Assembly (NCBI GenBank): GCA_934148845.1
Contig: CAKPDH010000004.1
Coordinates: forward strand, 108,420 to 172,419
Length of the DNA stretch: 64,000 bases
From: an uncultured Bacilli bacterium
Lineage (GTDB): Bacteria > Bacillota_I > Bacilli_A > RF39 > UBA660
Direction of reading: 5' to 3'
The notes under the pieces were generated by a model. That model saw only the letters and a program-made list of their open reading frames with translations, ran no database searches and had not been told where the DNA came from. Every line of letters begins with the position of its first letter. Positions within the stretch are counted from its first letter, which is position 1. Below, in pieces: positions 54,871-63,990 of this stretch. Position numbers and translations under genes: made by a program.

Positions 54871-54905
54871 ACTATAAATACTTATGGTGTTTTAGTATTT
54901 ATAGT
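54871..54905 (-). terminator. Terminator after spoVS
   Basis: ACTATAAATAC (54871-54881) and GTATTTATAGT (54895-54905) form a perfect 11-bp stem; on the minus strand a T-rich run follows. Confidence 0.75.
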
Positions 54906-54913
54906 TGATATTA

Positions 54914-55174
54914 TTATTTAGCTTCAACAATTAATTTAATTGCAGTTCTTTCATCACCATCTATTACTATATCAGTAAATGCAGGTATGCATACTAAATT
55001 TTTTCCTGAAGGTGCTACAAATCCTCTTGCTATTGCAATAGCTTTTATAGCTTGATTAAGTGCTCCAGCACCTATCGCTTGAATTTCTACACTTCCTTTT
55101 TCTCTAAATACGTTGGCAAGTGCCCCAGCTACTGAATTAGGATTTGATTTTGTTCCTACTTTAAGTGTTTCCAT
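54914..55174 (-). CDS. spoVS: Stage V sporulation protein S
   Basis: 86 residues, the exact SpoVS length. LKVGTKSNPNSVAGALANVF, then GAGALNQAIKAIAIARGFVA and the terminal DERTAIKLIVEAK match the Alba-like SpoVS family of small nucleic-acid-binding proteins. It aids coat assembly in Bacillus but is also kept in non-sporulating bacteria. GAGAGGAA precedes the ATG on the minus strand. Confidence 0.96.
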   Translation of the reverse strand: METLKVGTKSNPNSVAGALANVFREKGSVEIQAIGAGALNQAIKAIAIARGFVAPSGKNLVCIPAFTDIVIDGDERTAIKLIVEAK

Positions 55175-55285
55175 ATATATTAATTCCTCTCTTTCTATAC
55201 TAAATATTATTCATTCTATATGATTTTATGAATAAATTTGATTGAAAAAAATTTTTAAATATATTATAATTGTTTTGTGATATTT

Positions 55286-55720
55286 ATGAATGGAGAAATT
55301 AGAAAGACAATAATTTTAGAAAATTATCAAAATCCTAAAAATAGGGGACTTGTTGATGATAAAAGCTATGATATTATAAAAAATGATAGTAAGACTTGTA
55401 TTGACCAGATAGATCTTCAAATTAAGGTTTTAAATGGTATAGTAGTGGATGCAAGATTTGATGGTGAAGCATGTGCTATATGTACAAGTTCAACTTCTAT
55501 ACTTATAAGTTTAATATTAAATAAGCCATTATCCGAAATAGATAAGATAATTGATAATTTTGTAAAAATGATTAATGAAGAAGAGTATGATGAAGATATA
55601 TTAGAAGAGGCTATAGTATATTCTGATATATCAAAGCAACCTAATAGAAAAAATTGCGCATTACTTACATGGAAAGGTTTAAGAAATTATATTGACGACA
55701 AAAAAAATAATATTTTTTAA
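55286..55720 (+). CDS. sufU: Iron-sulphur cluster assembly protein SufU
   Basis: 144 residues. The three Cys ligands are at TCIDQI (about 38), GEACAICTSSTS (about 61-64) and RKNCALLTW (about 122), and the Asp after the first Cys is kept: the zinc SufU pattern rather than the scaffold IscU. SufU moves sulphur from SufS to SufB. ATG 55286 was chosen over GTG 55277; neither has a strong ribosome site. sufB follows by 39 bases, whereas sufC, sufD and sufS are not seen here. Confidence 0.9.
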   Translation: MNGEIRKTIILENYQNPKNRGLVDDKSYDIIKNDSKTCIDQIDLQIKVLNGIVVDARFDGEACAICTSSTSILISLILNKPLSEIDKIIDNFVKMINEEEYDEDILEEAIVYSDISKQPNRKNCALLTWKGLRNYIDDKKNNIF

Positions 55721-55759
55721 TATTTTTCTTTTTTGTTTAAATTAAATGGGTGATTAATT

Positions 55760-57067
55760 ATGGATAAAAAAGGAATTAATAAAAAAATAGTAGTAGAAAT
55801 AAGTAAATTAAAAAAAGAACCTAAGTGGATGACTGATTTTAGAGTAAAATCATATGAAAAGTTTGAATCTTTATCTAATCCAGCATTTGGACCTGAGTTA
55901 AAAGTTTCGTTTGATGATATAACATATTATAAAAAGATAGGAAAAAATGAAAATGATTGGGATAAAGTTCCAGCAGATATTAAAGATACGTTTAATAAAT
56001 TGGGGATAATTGAAGCTGAGCAAAAATATTTAGCTGGTATAGGTGCTCAGGTTGAAAGTGAAGCAGTATATCATAATATGCTTAAAGAATTAGTTGATAA
56101 AAATGTAATATTTTGTGATACAGATACAGCTTTAAAAGAATATCCAGATTTATTTAAAAAGTATTTTAATAAATTAGTTAAGTATGATGAAAATAAATAT
56201 ACGGCTTTAAATGGAGCAGTATGGAGTGGTGGTTCTTTTATTTATATTCCACCTAATACTAAATTAAATAGACCTCTTCAAAGCTATTTTAGAATTAATA
56301 GTATTAATATGGGCCAATTTGAAAGAACAATGATAATAGTAGATGATAATTCAGAATTACATTATATGGAAGGTTGTACAGCGCCAACATATTCAAGTGA
56401 TTCTTTACATGCTGCTGTTGTTGAAATATATGTTGGTAAAAATTCAAAATGTAGATATACGACGATTCAAAATTGGTCTAATAATGTATATAATTTAGTA
56501 ACTAAGAGAGCAATAGTAGATGAAGACGGATTAATGGAATGGATAGATGGAAATATTGGGTCTAAAGTAAATATGAAGTATCCGTCTTGCATATTAAAAG
56601 GTGCTAGATCTACTGGAAGATGTATTTCTATAGCAGTAGCGGGAAAAGATCAAATTCAGGATGCAGGTGCCAAAATGATCCATTTAGCGCCATATACAAA
56701 AAGTGAAATAATAAGCAAATCTATAGCTACTAATGGTGGAGATGCTACTTATAGGGGAAAGGTAAAGATAGTAAAAGATGCTATAAATTCTAAGAGCGTT
56801 GTTAAGTGTGATACTATAATATTGGATAATTTATCTAGAAGCGATACAATACCAGATAATATTGTATTAAATAAATCATCAAATATTAATCATGAAGCAA
56901 CAGTATCTAAAATAAGTGAAGAAAAACTATTTTATCTTATGAGTAGGGGATTAACAATAGAAAAGGCAAAAGAACTATTAATAATGGGTTTTATTGACAG
57001 ATTTAGAGAAGAATTACCTATGGAATATGCTGTTGAATTGAATGCATTACTTAAAAACTATTTTTAA
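55760..57067 (+). CDS. sufB: Fe-S cluster assembly scaffold SufB
   Basis: 435 residues. [16 protein letters not shown] near 20, then [54 protein letters not shown], and the late [15 protein letters not shown] and [20 protein letters not shown] follow SufB beta-helix order with its cluster residues (Cys near 365, His and Glu in HEA). It builds Fe-S clusters in the cytoplasm. The shorter SufB of about 430-470 residues is typical for Firmicutes. Confidence 0.96.
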   Translation: MDKKGINKKIVVEISKLKKEPKWMTDFRVKSYEKFESLSNPAFGPELKVSFDDITYYKKIGKNENDWDKVPADIKDTFNKLGIIEAEQKYLAGIGAQVESEAVYHNMLKELVDKNVIFCDTDTALKEYPDLFKKYFNKLVKYDENKYTALNGAVWSGGSFIYIPPNTKLNRPLQSYFRINSINMGQFERTMIIVDDNSELHYMEGCTAPTYSSDSLHAAVVEIYVGKNSKCRYTTIQNWSNNVYNLVTKRAIVDEDGLMEWIDGNIGSKVNMKYPSCILKGARSTGRCISIAVAGKDQIQDAGAKMIHLAPYTKSEIISKSIATNGGDATYRGKVKIVKDAINSKSVVKCDTIILDNLSRSDTIPDNIVLNKSSNINHEATVSKISEEKLFYLMSRGLTIEKAKELLIMGFIDRFREELPMEYAVELNALLKNYF

Positions 57068-57080
57068 AAAGTAGTTTTTT
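57053..57080 (+). terminator. Terminator after sufB
   Basis: AAAAACTA (57053-57060) pairs with TAGTTTTT (57072-57079), with an inner TTTTT/AAAAA, then Ts. The stem covers the sufB stop. Confidence 0.75.
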
Positions 57081-57243
57081 TATTTTTTATAAAATTTATA
57101 AAAATGTATGATTAAAATATCAATAATTATTAAATATTGATATTTATAAATAATAGTGGCTAAAATATATTGTCAAAAAATAAAAAACTAGTATTTGATT
57201 TCTTTAATTAAGTAGTTTATTATTAGCTTGAAAGGAGGTAATT

Positions 57244-58253
57244 ATGCTTAATCAAGCAATTTTAGTAGGTAGAATTGTTAGTGATCCAGAACTTGTTAAT
57301 ACAGATAAGGGTAAAGTTTCAAATATAACTCTTGCAGTTCCACGATCATTTAAAAATTCAAATGGAGAATATGATACCGATTTTAGTGCGACACGTTATT
57401 AAGTGAAAAGCTTAATTACTATTATTTATAATAGGAAAACTAATATTTTGAAGTTAGAATGATAGGGCAACGCCTTGAAATGACTCATTAATACTCCGAT
57501 TAGCGCTTATTTTGTAACGAATAAGTGTTAAAAGCTCGGTGAAGTCGGCTGAAGACTACCGTAAAATACGAAAACTATTTAGAGGTAAATGGCGTAGTTG
57601 ATAGGCCGGATGTCTTAAAAAATCTATGGTGAGAATGTATTTAATACTGACGAACTTTCGAATGTACGGGTCTATAGGTACGTATATAGAAATGTATATT
57701 AGTGTATGTGTGGATTAGTAAGAGTTGAAATTATGAAAGTCCATATAATGTTATAGGCATTATCAAGCATACAGGCCTAAAGAAAGCACCTAAGGATTAA
57801 TGTATAGATAGAAATATTGGAACGTGGAAAGCTTTGAATACTGAAGGGTTACACCTAGTGAGGTATTGATAGCGAATAAATAAGCTATCTTAATCAAAGT
57901 GAGAGTAGTGGCACAGTACCTGTGAAGTTATAAAAAATAATGGAGGGATAGCCACAAGTCAAATTTATTTGATGGAACGCCGTATGAAGTGAAAGCTTCA
58001 CGTACGGTGTGGAGTGGGGGAAAAATTGGAGATAATGTCAAAAGTTTACCTATCACTATTTTCTTGTGTACTTTGGAAAGGAGTTGCTGAAAGTACTGCT
58101 GAGTATTGTAAAAAAGGAGATTTGGTTGGTGTAAAAGGAAGAATTCAAACACGCAATGTAGAATTTGAAGATGAAACAAAAAAACAATTTGTAGAAGTTG
58201 TTGCTGAAAAAGTCACATTTTTGTCTAGTAATAGAAATAAAGAAACAGATTAG
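57244..58253 (+). CDS. ssb: Single-stranded DNA-binding protein, split by a group II intron
   Basis: Exon 1 is 57244-57385 (MLNQAILVGRIVSDPEL to GEYDTDF plus one base), exon 2 is 58060-58253 (ISCVLWKGVAESTAEYCKKG to RNKETD). Joined, they give 336 bases and a 111-residue OB-fold SSB, with the split codon ATT made from A of exon 1 and TT of exon 2. Unspliced, exon 1 runs into a stop about 7 codons inside the intron. AAAGGAGG precedes ATG 57244. The protein lacks the long acidic-tip tail of large SSBs but has a short ETD end. Exon 2 alone has no proper start. Confidence 0.92.
57386..58059 (+). mobile_element. Group II intron without encoded reverse transcriptase, inside ssb
   Basis: 674 nt. The 5' end GTGCGACACG is the GUGYG intron start. 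Domain V (57977-58010) folds as ACGCCGTA-TGAAG-TGAAAG-CTTCA-CGTACGGTGT, matching the domain V plan with a GAAA-type tip and a CGC triad. Domain VI ends in CACTAT, the AY end. A TAAAAT at 57562-57567 is complementary to the last six bases of exon 1 (ATTTTA), as EBS1/IBS1. No open frame for a reverse transcriptase/maturase exists in it, so splicing must be self-driven or helped in trans. Confidence 0.92.
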
Positions 58254-58266
58254 TCTGTTTTTTTAA
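58243..58266 (+). terminator. Terminator after ssb
   Basis: AAACAGA (58243-58249), loop TTAG, TCTGTTT (58254-58260), then Ts. The ssb stop TAG lies in the loop. Confidence 0.75.
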
Positions 58267-58435
58267 AAGAAATTATGAATAAAATTGAGGCAATAAATAA
58301 AATATTTTATTTGTATGAAATAAGAAGTATATGTAAAAATAAATAATATTGATTATATATTTTTAAGCACAATAACTTTTTCTCTTAAATTTACATTTTA
58401 AAATGCATATGTTATAATTAATGCGGTGAAAAGAT

Positions 58436-59288
58436 ATGGATATAAGGAATATAGAAGAGCAAAAAAAAGAATTTAAAGACTATACGGACAAATATATAGC
58501 GGGTGCTGATAAAAAAACTACAGGTGGATACCAAGACAAGCAAGCACACTCTTTATTTGTTATGGAAGAAGCATTACTTGTAGATGCTTTATTTACCGAA
58601 TATAATGAATCTTTTAAAAATCTTTTAGCGCTCGAGAGTTTGTTTCATGATATTGGCAGATTTGAGCAATTAAAAGTTACAGGTTCTTTTAGAGATAATG
58701 AGCTTAGTGTATACTATCCAAATATGAGAGATCATGGCGATTTAGGATCTGTTGTAATGAATGAGCATGGATTATTAAAAAAACTTATACCATTTGCTAA
58801 ATGAAATTATGCGTGATTATTTATCAGCCTTTAAAAATTATGATTTAAGGGAATTATTTTTATCAAAAAAATCAGAAAAGGAAATACAAACCTTAACAAA
58901 TGTAAATACAGCTATTATTCAGGATGTTGATAGGTTAGATATTTTTAGAAAAATAGTAAAGGGGATATGGATTCCCATGGCAACTGATGATAATATTGAT
59001 CCAGAATTATTTGAATTATTTAAGCAAGGTAAATTGCCTTCTATGAATGAGATTAAACAGGCTGGAAAATGGAATGCAAATGTAGGACATTTAGTTAGAA
59101 TGAGTTTTATTAATCAAATGAATTTAGTTCCTGTTTTAATAAAAATAAGAAATGAAAATTTAATAGATAAAATATTTACAGTAAGTGGAAATGATTTTGT
59201 TTTACCTGCATATGAATATGCAAAGGAACAATTGAATAAAGCAATTGAGGATTCTAAGGATGGAATCATTGTTAATAAAAAGAAATAA
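58436..59288 (+). pseudogene. HD-domain phosphohydrolase split by a +1 frameshift
   Basis: Part 1 (58436-58804) has the first His (KQAHSLFVMEE) and the HD pair (ESLFHDIGRFEQL); part 2 (58794-59288, shifted by one base) has the closing Asp (DVDRLDIFRKI). Together they make one HD hydrolase of about 285 residues, so the gene looks to be in two frames. A run of seven A (58777-58783) just upstream is a likely indel site, though part 2 could also be translated from TTG 58794 by coupling. The pieces might be a sequencing error, phase variation or decay. Confidence 0.65.
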
Positions 59289-59355
59289 TATCTATGCATA
59301 ATTAAAAATTATTAATTATAATATAAATCTATAAATAATATATTTTATATTTAAA

Positions 59356-59378
59356 AAAACAGAATAGTCTGTTTTTTC
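59356..59378 (+). terminator. Terminator after the HD gene
   Basis: AAAACAGA (59356-59363), loop ATAG, TCTGTTTT (59368-59375), then Ts. Almost the same hairpin as the one after ssb. Confidence 0.7.
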
Positions 59379-59417
59379 TTTAGATAAATAAGATTTATAT
59401 AATGAATTAATAAAATG

Positions 59418-59426
59418 TGATATAAT
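59418..59426 (+). promoter_or_regulatory. Extended -10 for folE
   Basis: TGATATAAT: TG, one base, TATAAT at 59421-59426. No clear -35. It lies 80 bases before folE. Confidence 0.45.
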
Positions 59427-59505
59427 AAACATAATTATGAAGTTATTTATAGTAAATTATCTAGAAGAAGATTTAAATATTATTAATTAAAGAGAGGAAT
59501 TTTAT

Positions 59506-60045
59506 ATGAATGAAGAATTAATTAAAAAAGCAATATATGATTTATTAAAAGCAATAGGCGAAGATCCAGAAAGAGAAGGATTAAAAGAAACTCCAAGAAG
59601 AGTTGCTAAGATGTATAGGGAACTTTTATCATACCCTAAATTTGAGTATACTTCTTTTGAAAGCAAATATGATGATTTAGTTATGGTTAAAAATATAGAG
59701 TTTTGTTCTATGTGCGAGCATCACTTATTACCTTTTTATGGTGTTGTACATGTCTCTTACATTCCTAATAAAAGAATTATTGGACTTAGTAAAATAGCTA
59801 GAATTGTGGAAAAGCACTCAAGAAAATTACAAGTTCAAGAAAGAATGACAGAAGATATTATTAATGAATTAGAAGAAAATCTTGGTACAAACAATGTAGC
59901 AGTATTTGTTGAAGCAAAGCATATGTGTATGATCTCAAGAGGAGTAAAAAAAGAATTAACAAGTACAATAACGACTAAATTAAATGGTATATTTAAAGAT
60001 GAGAAAAAAAGTGATTTTTATTTTCTGTTAGGTAAACACGATTAA
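59506..60045 (+). CDS. folE: GTP cyclohydrolase I
   Basis: 179 residues. EDPEREGLKETPRRVAKMY, FCSMCEHHLLPFYGVVHVSY (zinc Cys and His), GLSKIARIVEKHSRKLQVQE, then AVFVEAKHMCMISRG with the last Cys are the FolE signature. It makes dihydroneopterin triphosphate from GTP, the first step to folate or queuosine precursors. GAGAGGAA precedes ATG 59506. It is a single-gene unit here, with no other folate genes nearby. Confidence 0.97.
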   Translation: MNEELIKKAIYDLLKAIGEDPEREGLKETPRRVAKMYRELLSYPKFEYTSFESKYDDLVMVKNIEFCSMCEHHLLPFYGVVHVSYIPNKRIIGLSKIARIVEKHSRKLQVQERMTEDIINELEENLGTNNVAVFVEAKHMCMISRGVKKELTSTITTKLNGIFKDEKKSDFYFLLGKHD

Positions 60046-60077
60046 TATTATATAAAATTAAAAATATATAAAAGTAA

Positions 60078-60106
60078 AATAAAGAAACTTATAATGTTTC
60101 TTTATT
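60078..60106. terminator. Bidirectional terminator between folE and the PAP2 gene
   Basis: AATAAAGAAAC (60078-60088) and GTTTCTTTATT (60096-60106), perfect 11-bp stem with a seven-base loop, between convergent genes. Confidence 0.75.
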
Positions 60107-60713
60107 TTATAGGTAATTTAATTATTTTAGTAATAATAAATATAATAACACTTAATAATAAAGCTAATATAATATCAATAATCACATGTTGTTTAATAAA
60201 TACTGTTGATAATACGACACCTACAAGTAAAAAGGTTGTGATAATTTTATATTTATTTGATATTCCTTTAATACTAATTATATAAAATATTAATAAAAAT
60301 GATAAAAGGCAATGCATACTTGGAAGGCAATTTACTGCTGGAGTATCAAAAAAATATATAACAGAAATTAAAAAGTTGTTTAATCCATCTATAGATATAT
60401 TAGGTCTATTTATTATAGTAGGATATATAAAATATATAATACCAGAGATGATACTAGAAATAAATGTTCCTAATAAATATCTTTTAAATTTATCTTTATC
60501 ATGTTTATAAATCTTATATGGTAAAATAAATATAAGTATATACCACATAATATAAAAATATACAAATATATTAACAAATGGTATTTTATTATCAAAGTTA
60601 CTTGATAATGAATGATATTCACAGGGTGTTAATTTAGTTATAAAATATATAAAACTCTGAAAGATAATTGAACATGCTATAGTTATAAAGATTTGTATCT
60701 TTTTTTTATTCAC
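60102..60713 (-). CDS. PAP2/Aur1-like membrane phosphatase
   Basis: 203 residues with six membrane helices. The PAP2 motifs near the C-terminal half: CLPSMHCLLSFLL (P-S-M-H with the catalytic His) and STVFIKQHVIIDI (the second His). The KxxxxxxRP motif is weak (NRPNIS). These enzymes dephosphorylate or transfer phosphoinositol/lipid phosphates at the membrane. No clear ribosome site besides GTGATTTTGTG. Convergent with folE, divergent from topA. Confidence 0.85.
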   Translation of the reverse strand: MNKKKIQIFITIACSIIFQSFIYFITKLTPCEYHSLSSNFDNKIPFVNIFVYFYIMWYILIFILPYKIYKHDKDKFKRYLLGTFISSIISGIIYFIYPTIINRPNISIDGLNNFLISVIYFFDTPAVNCLPSMHCLLSFLLIFYIISIKGISNKYKIITTFLLVGVVLSTVFIKQHVIIDIILALLLSVIIFIITKIIKLPIK

Positions 60714-60851
60714 AAAATCACCTAATTAATTATATCAAAAAAACAAGAAAATATATATTTTTATTGTGAAATATTAGTGTAATTTTTCTATTAATCAAAC
60801 ATATATTTTATAAATATGTTATAATTTGTTATATTAGTAATAATTACTATA

Positions 60852-60880
60852 TTGACAAAATAATTTTTATAGTGTATAAA
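60852..60880 (+). promoter_or_regulatory. Promoter for topA
   Basis: TTGACA at 60852-60857, 17-base spacer, TATAAA at 60875-60880, with AAAGGAG and ATG 60906 following. A TATAAT at 60820-60825 further up could be a second promoter. Confidence 0.7.
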
Positions 60881-60905
60881 TTATAAAAGAAAAAGGAGAT
60901 GGACT

Positions 60906-62933
60906 ATGCCTAAAAATTTAGTTATTGTGGAATCACCAAGTAAGACAAAACCAATAGAGAAATATTTAGGGCCTGATTATAAAGTCCTTTCAAGTAAAGG
61001 ACATGTTAGAGATTTATCAACTCATGGAAAGTATGGATTAGGAGTTGATGTTTTAAATAATTTTGAACCTGATTATGTTACTATGAAAGGTAAAAAAAGT
61101 GTAATAGATGAGCTTAAAAAAGAAACTAAAAAAGTAGATCACGTTTATCTTGCAACAGACCCTGACCGTGAGGGAGAAGCTATTTCTTGGCATCTTAAAA
61201 ATGTTCTTGGACTTAATGATAATAATTATGATAGGGTTGTTTTTAATGAAATAACTAAAAATGCAGTAGTTGATGCATTTAAGCATGTAAGAAAAATTGA
61301 TAATAACTTAGTAGAAAGCCAAGAAACTAGAAGAATTCTTGATAGAATAATAGGATTTAGATTAAGTAAATTAATTAGATCTAAAACAGATGGATCCTCA
61401 GCAGGAAGGGTACAAAGCGTAGCTTTAAAACTTATAGTTGATAGAGAAAAACAAATAAATGATTTTGTTCGTGAGGAATATTATACTATAAATGCTTTAT
61501 TTCCAGAATTTAGTGCAGAACTTTTTAATTATGATCATAAAGATATAGAAATAAAAACTGAAGTAGAAGCAGATAATATAATAAATAAATTAAGTAATAC
61601 ATTTAAAATAGAAGATGTTACAAAGAAAACAAGACAAAAACAATCTAAACCTGTTTATATAACAAGTACTATGCAACAAGATTCATCAAATAAATTAGGT
61701 TTTAATGCAAAAAAAACTATGCAACTAGCTCAAAAATTATATGAAGGAATAGAGCTTGAATCTGAGACAGTTGGACTTATTACGTATATGCGTACAGATT
61801 CAACAAGATTATCAAATGAATTTATTTCAAGTACATATAAATATATTGAATCAAAGTATGGTTCAAATTATGTTGGTAGTATTAAGGTTTCTAAGAAAAC
61901 AGAAAATGTTCAAGATGCTCATGAAGGTATTAGACCAACAAGCATAGAAAGAACTCCTGAAAGTGTAAAAAAATATTTAACTAATGACGAATATAAATTG
62001 TATAGATTAATATATTATAGAGCTTTAGCTAGTTTAATGAAGAGTGCAACTACAATTAATACAACTATAATACTAGATAATAATAATTATCAATTTAAGG
62101 CAACTGGTCAAGTTATAGATTTTGATGGATATTTAAAAATTTATAAAGATTATGAAGATATTAAGGATGAGGCACTTCCAAATTTAGAAAATTATAATTC
62201 TAATGTTATTGTATCAAAGGAAATAAAAAAAGAACAACATTTTACTTTGCCACCAGCAAGATATACTGAAGCAAAATTAATTAAAGAAATGGAAGAACTT
62301 GGTATTGGAAGACCTAGTACATATGCAACTACTATGGATATAATAAAAAAGCGTGGATATGCTAATATAGTAGATAAAAAATTTGTACCAACAGAAATTG
62401 GGTTTGAAATAACTGAAAAATTACAACAATACTTTAGTGATTTAATAAATGTGGAATATACTGCAAACATGGAAACTGATTTAGATAAAATATCTGAAGG
62501 TAAAGAAGATCATGTTAAAGTTTTAAGATGCTTTTATGATGAATTTGAACCTAGTGTAAAAAAGGCATTTGAAGCTATGCCTAAGAAAGAAGCAGAAAAA
62601 ACTGGAGAGGATTGCCCAGAATGTGGAAGTCCACTTGTAATAAGAAAAGGAAAATATGGAGAATTTACTGCTTGTAGTAATTATCCTAAATGTAAATATA
62701 TAAAATCCACTGAAAGACAAATATCAGAAATTTGTGATTGTCCTAAATGTGATGGAAAAATTATTGAGAAAAAAAGTAAAAGAGGGAAAAAATTTTATGG
62801 ATGCAATAATTATCCTAAATGCAAAGAGGCATATTGGGATATGCCAGTAGGACAATCTTGCCCAGAATGCGGAAGCATGCTTGTAGATCATAAAGGTACT
62901 ATAAAATGTAGTAGTTGTGATTATAAAAAGTAA
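60906..62933 (+). CDS. topA: DNA topoisomerase I
   Basis: 675 residues. The Toprim start KNLVIVESPSKTKPIEKYLG and LATDPDREGEAISWHL hold the acidic metal residues; the active Tyr lies in GLITYMRTDSTRLS (about 293). The C-terminal 110 residues hold three Cys4 zinc ribbons (CPECGSPL...CSNYPKCKYI; CPKCDGKI...CNNYPKCKEA; CPECGSML...CSSCDYKK). It relaxes negative supercoils. The usual length and all motifs are intact. Confidence 0.97.
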   Translation: MPKNLVIVESPSKTKPIEKYLGPDYKVLSSKGHVRDLSTHGKYGLGVDVLNNFEPDYVTMKGKKSVIDELKKETKKVDHVYLATDPDREGEAISWHLKNVLGLNDNNYDRVVFNEITKNAVVDAFKHVRKIDNNLVESQETRRILDRIIGFRLSKLIRSKTDGSSAGRVQSVALKLIVDREKQINDFVREEYYTINALFPEFSAELFNYDHKDIEIKTEVEADNIINKLSNTFKIEDVTKKTRQKQSKPVYITSTMQQDSSNKLGFNAKKTMQLAQKLYEGIELESETVGLITYMRTDSTRLSNEFISSTYKYIESKYGSNYVGSIKVSKKTENVQDAHEGIRPTSIERTPESVKKYLTNDEYKLYRLIYYRALASLMKSATTINTTIILDNNNYQFKATGQVIDFDGYLKIYKDYEDIKDEALPNLENYNSNVIVSKEIKKEQHFTLPPARYTEAKLIKEMEELGIGRPSTYATTMDIIKKRGYANIVDKKFVPTEIGFEITEKLQQYFSDLINVEYTANMETDLDKISEGKEDHVKVLRCFYDEFEPSVKKAFEAMPKKEAEKTGEDCPECGSPLVIRKGKYGEFTACSNYPKCKYIKSTERQISEICDCPKCDGKIIEKKSKRGKKFYGCNNYPKCKEAYWDMPVGQSCPECGSMLVDHKGTIKCSSCDYKK

Positions 62934-62940
62934 TATTTAA

Positions 62941-62978
62941 ATTAAAAAGTGTACATTTTAAAATGTACACTTTTTAAT
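62941..62978. terminator. Strong bidirectional terminator after topA
   Basis: ATTAAAAAGTGTACATTT (62941-62958) and its inverse (62961-62978) make a perfect 18-bp hairpin, T-rich on both strands, between topA and the convergent membrane gene. Confidence 0.85.
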
Positions 62979-62994
62979 TTAATACTTTTATTTT

Positions 62995-63372
62995 TTAATT
63001 AAAGGCAATTTCTGTATCAATATTATCATCAGTAATAGCTATTATTAAAAATATAATACCGCTTATTAAAATTAATACTGATCCTATATATGATGCATAA
63101 GTTAATACTACTTTTTTATTTGAATCATATATACTTAATTTATTAATATCATCATAACCTTCTTTAGTAAAATATAAATATATAATTACTAAAATAGTAA
63201 ATATAAATATTAATAAATTTTGATATTGTTTTTTACTTTTTTCATCATTAAATAATATATATTTAATTTCTTTACTATTTGCATACCAACTAAGTAAAAT
63301 AATTATTATATAAATAATCCAAATATAATTTTCTATTTTTATAGTTTTAATTCTATCTTGTATATCATTCAT
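62995..63372 (-). CDS. Hypothetical four-helix membrane protein
   Basis: 125 residues with four hydrophobic segments (about 14-30, 50-67, 88-100 and 98-116). No family recognised. The ribosome site before ATG 63372 is poor. It is convergent with topA and ends at the shared terminator. The 260 bases to its right hold no convincing gene or signal. Confidence 0.6.
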   Translation of the reverse strand: MNDIQDRIKTIKIENYIWIIYIIIILLSWYANSKEIKYILFNDEKSKKQYQNLLIFIFTILVIIYLYFTKEGYDDINKLSIYDSNKKVVLTYASYIGSVLILISGIIFLIIAITDDNIDTEIAFN

Positions 63373-63634
63373 ATTACATTATATTATTAAAAACTTAAAA
63401 GCTTATAAAAAGAAGAAGATATAGTAAAATATATGCTCGATATAATATATTTGGTTATATTTTAAAATACCTTTAGTCTTTTTTTTAGTTATACTAATAA
63501 ATTTCTTTTAAATAAATAAAAAAAGGTTAATTATTTATTTAATCTTTTATAAAAGCAATTAGTTCAACTAATAGCAATAGACAGATTTGAGCTATAAACA
63601 CTAAGGATATGAAAAATAAATTATTACTTATTAA

Positions 63635-63853
63635 TTAGTTAATAAAATTATTTGGTATATTGCTTTTTTCTATTCCCTCAACATTCCTTAAATCAGAAAT
63701 AATTCTTGTATAATATTCTTTACCGTTATTTATGCAATAATAATCATAGTAAATATATTCATTATCTTTTCCATAAATCCAGTTATTAGTAGTATTATAA
63801 CATATTGTTAAAAAAATAATGATAATTTGATATAGATATGTTAAATAAAACAA
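63635..63853 (-). CDS. Possible small secreted or membrane protein
   Basis: 72 residues if read from TTG 63853: a hydrophobic N-terminal stretch (YLTYLYQIIIIFLTICYN) like a signal peptide, then a Tyr/Asn-rich region (YGKDNEYIYYDYYCINNG) and an ordinary polar tail. The start lies in the T-run of the tRNA terminator with no ribosome site, so this may be a remnant. No family recognised. Confidence 0.35.
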   Translation of the reverse strand: MFYLTYLYQIIIIFLTICYNTTNNWIYGKDNEYIYYDYYCINNGKEYYTRIISDLRNVEGIEKSNIPNNFIN

Positions 63854-63876
63854 AAAAATAGATATTTCTATCTATT
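63851..63876 (-). terminator. Terminator after the tRNA-Met fragment
   Basis: On the minus strand AATAGATA-GAAA-TATCTATT (63876-63857) is followed by seven Ts, 11 bases after the tRNA CCA. Confidence 0.7.
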
Positions 63877-63887
63877 ATTATTCATAT

Positions 63888-63932
63888 TGGTAGCGACGGG
63901 GAGATTCGAACTCTCGACACCATGGGTATGAA
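63888..63932 (-). tRNA. 3' half of tRNA-Met(CAT), interrupted in the anticodon loop
   Basis: Minus strand: loop TTCATAC with anticodon CAT, 3' anticodon stem CCATG, variable GTGTC, T arm GAGAG-TTCGAAT-CTCCC, acceptor CGTCGCT, discriminator A and encoded CCA. The 5' anticodon stem (CATGG expected) is absent: the DNA before the loop is unrelated. So the gene is split at the anticodon loop, and its 5' half lies outside the window or has been displaced. Confidence 0.65.
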
Positions 63933-63990
63933 AAATAAGCCCTAAATTAAATTACCGTTTATTTTTTACCGTTTCCCTTATTAAATAAGG
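63933..63990. repeat. Junction DNA with direct repeats, putative attachment-site arm or intron end
   Basis: Directly next to the split tRNA: TTACCGTTT occurs at 63952-63960 and 63966-63974, 14 bases apart, and CCTTATT-A-AATAAGG is a palindrome at 63976-63990. Short spaced direct repeats by a tRNA anticodon loop are what arm-type sites of a tyrosine integrase look like. A group I intron end is the other option. Confidence 0.45.

Noticed and set aside
57928..58179. Minus-strand open frame across the end of the intron and ssb exon 2
   Set aside because: It has no ribosome site and lies over domain V/VI and the SSB coding frame on the other strand.
58014..58253. A 79-codon gene starting inside the intron
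   Set aside because: Its first 15 or so codons are intron domain VI; the SSB sequence begins only at exon 2. The true gene is the spliced ssb.
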